Source: Xanthobacter autotrophicus Py2 (GTDB taxonomy: Bacteria > Pseudomonadota > Alphaproteobacteria > Rhizobiales > Xanthobacteraceae). Taken from it: a stretch of 64,000 nucleotides of DNA. The position numbers and the translations under genes are program-made. Where the stretch lies: the NCBI GenBank assembly GCA_000017645.1, contig CP000781.1, positions 2,405,501 through 2,469,500 on the forward strand, written 5' to 3'. Below, piece after piece: positions 57,058-64,000 of the stretch (the stretch's first letter is position 1; each line of letters opens with the position of its first letter). The notes under the pieces were generated by a model, which was not told where the DNA came from, made no database searches, and saw only the letters and a program-made list of their open reading frames with translations.

Positions 57058-58431
57058 CTAGCCGCCCAGGCCCGCTGGTTTGCCCACCACCACCACCAGG
57101 GCGTCGCGGGCGGTGGCGAGGCGCGCCGCCACGTGCTTCAGGTCGTCGAGGGTGACGGCGGCAATCAGCGCGTTGCGCCGGTCCACATAGTCGATGCCCA
57201 GCTCGTCCAGCTGGATCTGGAGCAACTGGCCGGCGACCTTGGAGGAGGTGTCGAAGCGCAGGGCATAGCTGCCCATGAGATAGCTCTTGGCCTCGTCCAG
57301 CTCGGTCTGGCTCGGCCCGTCCTTCAGGATCTTGCGGAACTCGTCGGTGATGATGGCGATGGATTCCCCAGCCCGCTCGTTCTTGGTGGCGGTGCCGGCG
57401 AACCACAGGCCGGTGTGGCCGAGGGCCACCTGGTAGGAATAGACCGAATAGGCCAGCCCGCGAGCCTCGCGCACTTCCTTGAACAGGCGGGAGGAAAACG
57501 CGCTGCCGCCGAGGATGTGGTTGAGCACGAAGGCGGGGATGAAGTCCGGATCACGCCGCTCCAGGCCGCCGGTGCCCATCACCACCACCGACTGGGGCAC
57601 GTCGAGGGGAATGACATCCACGGTGCCGATCTTCTGCGGCTCCACATGGGGTACGGGGACCAGGGTGGCGGTGGCCGGCAGGATGCCGAACACGGCGTCG
57701 AGCCGCTTGCCCAGTTCCTCGGCGCTGATGTCGCCCACCACCGCCACCCGCAGGTTGGAGCGGGCGATGGCGCGCTTGGCGAAGCCGGCGATGTCGTCGC
57801 GGCTGATGCGGGCGACCGTCTCCAGCGTGCCGTCCACCGGCCGGCCATAGGGGTGGTTCGGGAAGGCGAGGGCGAACCAGCGGTCGTTGGCGAGGGCGTT
57901 GGGCTCGGTGGAGCGGCGGCGTAGCATGGCGAGCTGGGAGGCGCGGATGCGTTCCACCGCTTCGGTGTCGAAGCGTGGCTCGGTCACCGCGAGGCGCAAC
58001 AGGTCGAACGCGGTCTCCCGGTTCTCCGAGAGGGTGCGCAGGGAGCCGCGGATCTCGTCGCGCCCGGCATCGAAATGCAGCTCCACCGCATGGTCGGCCA
58101 GCGCGCTTTGGAAGGCGTGGGCGTCCAGGCCGCCGGCCCCCTCGTCGAGCAGCGAGGCGGTGAGGTTGGCGAGTCCGGGCAGGTCCTTGCCGTCCTGGGA
58201 GGCGCCGCCGAGGAAGGCGAACTCCACGGCGATCAGGGGCAGGGTGGTGTCATGCACCAGCCAGGCCTTGATGCCGCCGGGGCTGGTCACCTCGGTGATG
58301 CGGCTGGACTGGGACTGGGCCGCGGTGGCGGAAAGAAGGGAAAGGGCCATGGTTACCATCGCAAAGAGGAGACGACCGGCGCGCAGGGCGCTGCCGGTCT
58401 GGTCGAAAAGGGGGGCGGGGCCAGCCCTCAC
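57058..58431 (-). CDS. M16 family peptidase homologue, lacking the zinc motif
   Basis: A 457-residue M16 (pitrilysin) family protein with an N-terminal signal-like hydrophobic segment (LFAMVTMALSLLSATAAQ). The zinc motif HxxEH is absent: the equivalent position reads LANLTASLLDEG. It matches the inactive partner subunit of heterodimeric M16 peptidases. The GTG start overlaps the stop of the active gene by four bases, so the two are translationally coupled and probably form one periplasmic complex. The start at 58431 or an in-frame ATG at 58359 are both possible. Confidence 0.9.
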   Translation of the reverse strand: MRAGPAPLFDQTGSALRAGRLLFAMVTMALSLLSATAAQSQSSRITEVTSPGGIKAWLVHDTTLPLIAVEFAFLGGASQDGKDLPGLANLTASLLDEGAGGLDAHAFQSALADHAVELHFDAGRDEIRGSLRTLSENRETAFDLLRLAVTEPRFDTEAVERIRASQLAMLRRRSTEPNALANDRWFALAFPNHPYGRPVDGTLETVARISRDDIAGFAKRAIARSNLRVAVVGDISAEELGKRLDAVFGILPATATLVPVPHVEPQKIGTVDVIPLDVPQSVVVMGTGGLERRDPDFIPAFVLNHILGGSAFSSRLFKEVREARGLAYSVYSYQVALGHTGLWFAGTATKNERAGESIAIITDEFRKILKDGPSQTELDEAKSYLMGSYALRFDTSSKVAGQLLQIQLDELGIDYVDRRNALIAAVTLDDLKHVAARLATARDALVVVVGKPAGLGG

Positions 58432-59813
58432 GAGCGGTCGTCCTTCTTGATTTCAGCTTTCGGAGCGGCGTCCTTTTTCGGCTCCGACTGCTTCAGGTAG
58501 CCGGTGACGGCGCGATTGGTGACAAGGTACCGGCGCGCCACGTCCTTCACCTGCTCGGCGGTCACCGCCTTGATGCGGTCCGGCCAGGCCCGCACATCGT
58601 CGGCCGACATGCCGGTGGCCCAGGAGGCGCCGTAGATGCGGGCGAGGGTGGCCTGGTTGTCCTGCGAATAGATGGTGTCGGCGGTAAGCCGGGTCTTGGC
58701 GCGGGCCAGCTCCAGGTCGTCCACGCCCTTTTCCTGCAGCTCGGTGATCACCGCGTCCACGGCCGCCTCAAGGTCCTCCAGGCTCACGCCCGGGCGGGGC
58801 GAAGCATAGGTGACGAAGCGGGTGGCATCATATGCGGTGCTTTGATACCAGGAGCCGGAACCGGCGGCGATGCCCTTCTCGGCCACCAAGGTACGGTAGA
58901 GGCGGCTGGTCTGGCCGCCGCCGAGGATCTGGCCGAGCACTTCCAGCGCCTCGGCCTCGCCCGGCTGGGCGGTGCGGGAGGAGGGCACCAGATAGGAGCG
59001 CTGCAGGCTCGGCTGGGCCACGCGCGGGTCGGACAGCGCCACCCGGCGGTGGGCCTGGGGCTCGGGTTCCTGCGGGCGGTTGCGGGGCGGGGTGTCGGCG
59101 CGGGCCACCTTGCCGTAGGTCTTCTCGGCGAGGGTGCGGACCGTCTCCGGGTCCACGTCGCCGGCCACCACGAGCAGCGCGTTGTTGGGCGCGTAATAAC
59201 GGCGGTAGAAGGCGAGGGCATCCTCGCGGTTCAGCCCCTTGATCTCGTGCTCCCAGCCGATGATGGGGTGCTGATAGGGGTGGTTGACGTAGGTCGTGGC
59301 CTGCAGCACCTCGGAGAGGCGCGCGCCGGGGTCGTTGTCGGTACGCATGCGGCGCTCTTCCAGCACCACGTCGCGCTCGGGCAGCACCACCTCGTCGGAG
59401 AGCTTGAGGCCGGTCATGCGGTCGGCTTCGAAGCCCATCACCTTTTCCAGGTGCTCCTTGGCGACGCGCTGGAAATAGGCGGTGTAGTCCTGCGAGGTGA
59501 AGGCGTTCTCCTGGCCGCCGAGACGCGCCACCTCGGCCGAGAACTGGCCCTGCGGGTGGGCGTCGGTGCCCTTGAACATCAGGTGCTCGAGGAAATGGGC
59601 AATGCCGGACTTGCCGGCCTGCTCGTCGGCCGATCCCACCTTGTACCACACCATGTGGGTGACCACCGGCGTGCGGTGGTCCGGGATGACCATGACCTGA
59701 AGGCCGTTGTCGAGCTGGAACTGGGTAACGTCCGGCCCCGCCGCGTCAGCAATGCGGGGGGCGGCTGTGGCCGCGGTGGCGGCGAGAATAGCAATCATGG
59801 TGAGGCGGCTCAT
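58428..59813 (-). CDS. M16 family zinc peptidase (catalytic partner)
   Basis: A 461-residue zinc metalloprotease with signal peptide 1-25 (LTMIAILAATAATAAPRIADA). The inverted zinc motif HFLEH (residues 73-77 in SGIAHFLEHLMFKG) is intact. It continues with the M16 repeated domains (Peptidase_M16_C). It is probably periplasmic and partners the zinc-less homologue encoded downstream. The start at 59813 (MSRLTMI) is preferred over an in-frame ATG at 59837, because the latter adds an acidic stretch before the signal peptide. Confidence 0.94.
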   Translation of the reverse strand: MSRLTMIAILAATAATAAPRIADAAGPDVTQFQLDNGLQVMVIPDHRTPVVTHMVWYKVGSADEQAGKSGIAHFLEHLMFKGTDAHPQGQFSAEVARLGGQENAFTSQDYTAYFQRVAKEHLEKVMGFEADRMTGLKLSDEVVLPERDVVLEERRMRTDNDPGARLSEVLQATTYVNHPYQHPIIGWEHEIKGLNREDALAFYRRYYAPNNALLVVAGDVDPETVRTLAEKTYGKVARADTPPRNRPQEPEPQAHRRVALSDPRVAQPSLQRSYLVPSSRTAQPGEAEALEVLGQILGGGQTSRLYRTLVAEKGIAAGSGSWYQSTAYDATRFVTYASPRPGVSLEDLEAAVDAVITELQEKGVDDLELARAKTRLTADTIYSQDNQATLARIYGASWATGMSADDVRAWPDRIKAVTAEQVKDVARRYLVTNRAVTGYLKQSEPKKDAAPKAEIKKDDRS

Positions 59814-60005
59814 GAACACGTGGCGATCTTCCGTCATTCGACGCGCCGAACGACGGGCACGTCAAGGAAAGATAGGAAGCCGGGCGCGGAAGCAAAGGTT
59901 GCGCCCGTCAACATCGCCCCGCCCGGTGGATTAACTTTTCGAAATGGAGGGGCCTGTCCGCTTCGAAAAATTAATCCACCGGATCAAAGAGTTCTGCTCC
60001 GCCCG

Positions 60006-60659
60006 TCACTGCCGGTCGAACAGGGTCGGGAACTTGAAGGTCTCTTTCTTCGGCTCCACCACGCCGTAGGGGGCATTGGGGGCCGGGGTCTGGTAGCCCG
60101 GCGGGGGCTGGATCAGGTTCTCGCGCTCCGGCTCGCCGTTGAAGGAGAGCTGCTCCTGCTTGCCGGTCAGGCCGCTCATCCAGCTGGTGAAGCCGAGCTG
60201 GTCGGGCAGCAGCACGTCACGCTTGGATTCCGCGCCCACGGGCTCGGTGGGGGCGGTGGAGTTGCCGAGGTTCTTGCGCTTGCCGCCCTTGAGTTCCGAG
60301 GGTAGCAGCGGCCGGCCGGGATCGTCGCGCACGATGGGCGTCTTGGAGGCCTCCGCCTCGCGCTTGCGGCGCTGGATATCCGGGTCCTTCGGCCAGTTGG
60401 GATTGGCGTCCGCCGCGCTCGCCTGCGGCGGGGGCAGGGTCTCCGGCACCTTGGGAGGCACCACCAGCGGGGCGCGCTCGCGATAGTCGATCTCGGGCTT
60501 GGGTTCCTCGTCCTTCAGGCCCAGGAGCTGCATGGTGCTTTCCATGAGGCTCGACGACCCGTCGAAGGTTTGCGCCGCCGCAGGGCGCGGGGCCGCTGTC
60601 GCGAGGAGGCCGGCGCCCACAAGGGCCGCGGCCAGAAGGCGGGAGTGCCGCAGTGTCAT
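60006..60659 (-). CDS. Exported proline-rich protein, unknown function
   Basis: A 217-residue protein conserved in this position in Hyphomicrobiales, between lspA and M16 peptidases. Signal peptide residues 1-29 (LLAAALVGAGLLATAAPRPAAAQ). The mature protein is Pro- and charge-rich (IDYRERAPLVVPPKVPETLPPP, NWPKDPDIQRRKREAE) and holds a conserved FTSWMSGLTGKQEQLSFNGEPERE. No catalytic motif is seen. I chose the ATG at 60659 because it gives a compact signal peptide; an upstream ATG exists at 60749. Confidence 0.72.
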   Translation of the reverse strand: MTLRHSRLLAAALVGAGLLATAAPRPAAAQTFDGSSSLMESTMQLLGLKDEEPKPEIDYRERAPLVVPPKVPETLPPPQASAADANPNWPKDPDIQRRKREAEASKTPIVRDDPGRPLLPSELKGGKRKNLGNSTAPTEPVGAESKRDVLLPDQLGFTSWMSGLTGKQEQLSFNGEPERENLIQPPPGYQTPAPNAPYGVVEPKKETFKFPTLFDRQ

Positions 60660-60812
60660 TGCGGAACCACCCGAAAAAGAGACGGCGGAAAGATCGTCTG
60701 CGGCCCGCTCGGCGGCGACGCCGCGTGAAAAATTCGAGCTCACGCGCATGGTTCCTGTTTCCCCGACGTCTGGTTTCCCTGAGGCCTTTGGGCAGCCCTT
60801 CAGAGCTCGCGC

Positions 60813-61346
60813 TCAGCTTCGCTCACGCTCAGCTTCGGATTTCGCCGCCATTGGCGGGACCGAGGGCGGCAATTTTGAGGCGCGACCTAAAAACGCATCA
60901 TAAAGAAGCAGCCCCACCCCTACAACCACGGCCACATCGGCCACGTTGAATACGTACCAGCGGTAGCCCATGGCGTGGAGCGAGACGAAGTCGAACACCG
61001 CGCCATAGACCACCCGGTCCACCGCATTGCCGATGGCGCCGCCGATGAGAAGGCCGAGGGAGAAGGCTTCCAGCCGCCCCCGCGATCGCGTCAGCCAGAC
61101 GGTGAAGAGCAGGGCGGCGGCCACCTTGATGGCCACCAGCACCCAGCGCCCGGTCTCGCCCTGCGGGAACAGGCCGTAGCTGATGCCGCTGTTCCACAGC
61201 GCCACGAAATCCAGCCCCGGCGCCACCGTGTGGAGCGGATCCACCCACTGGCGCGACCAGGCGAGGACGAGGCTCTTGGTCGCCTGGTCCACCACCAGGA
61301 CGAGGACCGCGACGAGAAGGCCGAAGAGGATGTGGCGTCGGCCCAT
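60813..61346 (-). CDS. lspA: Lipoprotein signal peptidase (signal peptidase II)
   Basis: A 177-residue four-TM aspartic protease that removes the signal peptide of prolipoproteins. The catalytic aspartates are in GAIGNAVDRVVYGAVFDF and FNVADVAVVVG. VDQATKSLV is also diagnostic. It is downstream of ileS (gap 7 bases), the classic ileS-lspA pair. ATG 61346 is used, although a GTG six bases upstream is in frame. Confidence 0.95.
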   Translation of the reverse strand: MGRRHILFGLLVAVLVLVVDQATKSLVLAWSRQWVDPLHTVAPGLDFVALWNSGISYGLFPQGETGRWVLVAIKVAAALLFTVWLTRSRGRLEAFSLGLLIGGAIGNAVDRVVYGAVFDFVSLHAMGYRWYVFNVADVAVVVGVGLLLYDAFLGRASKLPPSVPPMAAKSEAERERS

Positions 61347-61353
61347 CGTCACC

Positions 61354-64000
61354 TCACTGCGCCGCCGTCTGGGCGGCGAAAAATTCCCGCAAGGCGTCCG
61401 CGTCGCGCGGGGTCACGTCCGGGAACTGCGGATCGGTGCCCACCTCGGCGGAGATCTTCCAGGAGCGGGCGCATTTGCGGCCCTCGGCGCGCACCGGAAC
61501 CACCGCCACGCCCGGCACGTCGGGCAGGCGGAAGGCCTCCGCCGGCCCCTCGGACCGGATGAGGGTGGCGGCGCTGGTGATGGTGATTTCCGCAAGGTCC
61601 AGCCCGTCGAGGGCATCGGCCAGCGCGCTTTCGGAGACATAGACCTCCGGCGCGGCCTCCAGCGAGGAGCCCATGCGCTTGGCGGCGCGCTCCACCTCCA
61701 GCGCCCCCAGGACCACCCGGCGGATGACGCGCACCTGGCGCCACTTCTCCGCCAGCGCGTCGTCGCGCCAGTCGGCCGGGGTGTCCGGGAAGCCGAGCAA
61801 ATGCACGGAGCCTTCCTCATCGCCGGTGCGGGCGATGTAGGCCTCCTCGCAGGTGAAGGGCAGGATGGGCGCCAGCCACGTGATGAGCCGCGCGAACACC
61901 GCGTCCAGCACGGTGAGGCAGGCCCGCCGCGTCACCGAGGACAGCGGATCGCAATAGAGCGCGTCCTTGCGGATGTCGAAATAGAAGGCCGACAGCTCGA
62001 TGTTCATGAACTGGGTGAGCGCCGCGTTGACCTTCTTGTAGTCGAAGGCGCGGTAGGCGGCGCGGATCTCGCCGTCCAGCTCGACGAGGCGGTGGAGGAT
62101 GTAGCGCTCCAGCGCCGGCATGTCGGCGAAGGCCACGTGCTCGGCCGGCCGGTCGTGGTGCAGGGAGCCCAGCAGCCAGCGGATGGTGTTGCGCAGCTTG
62201 CGGTAGGTGTCGGCCGTGGTCTTCAGGATTTCCGGGCCGATGCGCAAATCGTCCGCATAGTCGGAGGCGCACACCCACAGGCGCAGGATATCGGCGCCGG
62301 ACTGCTTGATCACGTCCTGCGGGGAAGTGACGTTGCCCAGCGACTTGGACATCTTGCGTCCGTCCTCGTCGAGCACGAACCCGTGGGTCAAAACCACATC
62401 ATAGGGCGGGCGGCCGCGGGTGCCGCAGCTTTCCAGCAGCGAGGAATGGAACCAGCCGCGATGCTGGTCCGAGCCTTCCAGATACATCACCCGGTCGTTG
62501 CCCTCGGGTGGGCGCGCCGCCTTCAGGTCCGGCCGCACCTCGAGGGTGAAGGCGTGGGTGGAGCCCGAGTCAAACCACACGTCGAGCACGTCCCGAACCA
62601 TTTCCCAATGGTCGGGCTTCTCAACGAGGCCCGAGAGGAAGCGCTCCTTTGCGCCCTCCTTGAACCAGGCGTCTGCGCCCTCGGCGGCAAAGGCCTCGGC
62701 GATGCGCGCGTTGACCTGCGGGTCCTTCAGGATCACCACTTCGCCGTAGGCATTTTCCTTCACGAACACGGCGATGGGTACGCCCCAGGCGCGCTGGCGC
62801 GAGACCACCCAGTCCGGCCGGTTGGCGATCATGCCGGTGATGCGGTTCTCGCCCGCCGCCGGCACCCATTCCACCGTCCTGATGCCGGCGAGCGCGCGCT
62901 CGCGCAGGGTGTCGGGCGCGTTGCCGGCGAGCGTCGCCGGGCGCGGCGCGGCGGTGCCGTCCGCAGTGCGGATGTCCTGGTCCATGGCGATGAACCATTG
63001 CGGCGTATTGCGGAAGATGACCGGCTTCTTGGAACGCCAGGAATGCGGATACTGGTGCTTCACCCGGCCCCGGGCGAGCAGGTTGCCGGCCTTGATCAGC
63101 GCGTCGATGACGGCGGTGTTGGCGTCGCCCTTCTCGCCCTTCTCGGTGATGACGCGCTTGCCCTCGAAGCCGGGGGCCTGCGCGGTGTAGAACGAGTCCG
63201 CGTCCACCGTGTAGGGAATGGCGGGGCTGATGCCGCGCTCCTCCAGCCAGCGGCGGTGCTGGGTCCAGATCTCGAAATCCTCGCGGCCGTGGCCGGGCGC
63301 GGTATGCACGAAGCCGGTGCCGGCATCGTCGGTGACATGGTCGCCGTCGAGCAGGGGGACCTGGAAGCTGTAGCCGAGGGCAGCGAGAGGGTGGGCGGTG
63401 ATGAGGCGCCCGAGCACGTCCGCCGGCACGTCGCCGCGCCGCGCGAATGTGGTCACGCGGGCCTGCTTGAACACATCTTCCGCCAGCTTGTCGGCGAGGA
63501 TGAGCTTGTCGCCGGCCTTGGCCCAGTTGTCGGCGGGAGCTTCCGTGACCTCGTAAAGACCATAGGAGATCTTGGACGAATAGGAGATGGCGCGGTTGCC
63601 AGGCAGCGTCCACGGGGTGGTGGTCCAGATGACGACCGTCGCACCCTTCAGCTCACCTTCAGAGGCCACCGGAAACTTCACCCACACCGTATCGCTGGTG
63701 AAATCCTGATACTCCACCTCGGCTTCGGCCAGCGCCGTCTTCTCCACCACCGACCACATCACCGGCTTGGAGCCACGGTACAACAGCCCGTTCTCGGCGA
63801 ACTTCATGATCTCGCGGGCAATCTGGGCTTCGGCCGCGAATGCCATGGTGGTGTAGGGGTGGTCCCAGTCTCCTTCCACGCCCAGGCGCTTGAATTCCTT
63901 GCGCTGCTCGGAAAGCCAGTGCTCGGCATAGGCGCGGCATTCCTGGCGGAAGGCCACCATGGCGGCGGCGTCGGTGAAGTCGGGCTTGGTCTTGCCCTTC
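61354..64000 (-). CDS. ileS: Isoleucyl-tRNA synthetase (5' end outside window)
   Basis: The visible part is the C-terminal roughly 880 residues of IleRS (class I tRNA synthetase). The frame stays open to the right edge, so the N-terminus with the HIGH motif lies outside. The editing domain ([35 protein letters not shown]) and catalytic KMSKS ([16 protein letters not shown]) are present. The C-terminal region ends FFAAQTAAQ without the extended zinc tail, as in alphaproteobacteria. lspA follows. Confidence 0.97.
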   Translation of the reverse strand, partial: KGKTKPDFTDAAAMVAFRQECRAYAEHWLSEQRKEFKRLGVEGDWDHPYTTMAFAAEAQIAREIMKFAENGLLYRGSKPVMWSVVEKTALAEAEVEYQDFTSDTVWVKFPVASEGELKGATVVIWTTTPWTLPGNRAISYSSKISYGLYEVTEAPADNWAKAGDKLILADKLAEDVFKQARVTTFARRGDVPADVLGRLITAHPLAALGYSFQVPLLDGDHVTDDAGTGFVHTAPGHGREDFEIWTQHRRWLEERGISPAIPYTVDADSFYTAQAPGFEGKRVITEKGEKGDANTAVIDALIKAGNLLARGRVKHQYPHSWRSKKPVIFRNTPQWFIAMDQDIRTADGTAAPRPATLAGNAPDTLRERALAGIRTVEWVPAAGENRITGMIANRPDWVVSRQRAWGVPIAVFVKENAYGEVVILKDPQVNARIAEAFAAEGADAWFKEGAKERFLSGLVEKPDHWEMVRDVLDVWFDSGSTHAFTLEVRPDLKAARPPEGNDRVMYLEGSDQHRGWFHSSLLESCGTRGRPPYDVVLTHGFVLDEDGRKMSKSLGNVTSPQDVIKQSGADILRLWVCASDYADDLRIGPEILKTTADTYRKLRNTIRWLLGSLHHDRPAEHVAFADMPALERYILHRLVELDGEIRAAYRAFDYKKVNAALTQFMNIELSAFYFDIRKDALYCDPLSSVTRRACLTVLDAVFARLITWLAPILPFTCEEAYIARTGDEEGSVHLLGFPDTPADWRDDALAEKWRQVRVIRRVVLGALEVERAAKRMGSSLEAAPEVYVSESALADALDGLDLAEITITSAATLIRSEGPAEAFRLPDVPGVAVVPVRAEGRKCARSWKISAEVGTDPQFPDVTPRDADALREFFAAQTAAQ

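Overview
The window is one contiguous stretch of a high-GC alphaproteobacterial chromosome, most likely order Hyphomicrobiales (Rhizobiales) and probably a Xanthobacteraceae-type hydrogen oxidiser. The order-level reading rests on the Omp25/31-type porin, the dnaX-ffs-ybaB neighbourhood, the lspA - M16 peptidase pair, the etfBA-hbd group, dispersed Hyphomicrobiales-style intergenic repeats and a complete uptake-hydrogenase (hup) structural cluster. The genus is inference. No tRNA, rRNA, CRISPR array, transposase or integrase was seen.

Layout. 1-3.1 kb: end of rplU, rpmA, a GNAT acetyltransferase, rppH and an outer-membrane beta-barrel protein. 3.5-9.8 kb: a LacI-regulated ABC importer (binding protein, two permeases, ATPase) ending in a metallophosphoesterase. 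10-13 kb: a CpxP-like periplasmic protein divergent from a response regulator/histidine kinase pair. 13-19.4 kb: hbd, etfA, etfB, a rhomboid protease, cobalamin adenosyltransferase, a HIG1-type small membrane protein, tspO and a host-attachment-family protein. 19.4-25.1 kb: tex, ybaB, dnaX, a small exported protein and the SRP RNA gene ffs.

25.1-28 kb is the most unusual part. A GIY-YIG endonuclease gene sits between two identical palindromic repeats. A decayed second copy of ffs follows, and then a markedly AT-rich two-gene island encoding a P-loop ATPase translationally coupled to a multi-pass membrane protein. The island has the composition of recently acquired DNA and the architecture of a sensor-ATPase/membrane-effector (defence-like) module. 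It is the best candidate here for an undescribed system.

28.1-42.5 kb is a [NiFe] uptake hydrogenase locus: hupSLC behind a textbook sigma-54 promoter, a terminator, then hupD, hupF, hupG, hupH, a fused hupI-hupJ, hupK, hypA, hypB, the NtrC-family activator hoxA/hupR, hypC, hypD, hypE and hupE. Together they make, mature, supply nickel to and regulate a membrane-bound hydrogenase. hypF is not in the window.

42.8-50 kb: valine-catabolism genes (3-hydroxyisobutyrate dehydrogenase, acyl-CoA dehydrogenase, mmsA) interrupted by a vapBC-type toxin-antitoxin pair, then a LysR regulator and a MASE1-GGDEF diguanylate cyclase. 50-56 kb: rpmB and a glycine-riboswitch-controlled glycine cleavage operon (gcvT, gcvH, an OsmC gene, gcvPA, gcvPB). 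56-64 kb: a lipoprotein, an inactive/active M16 peptidase pair, an exported protein, lspA and the 3' part of ileS.
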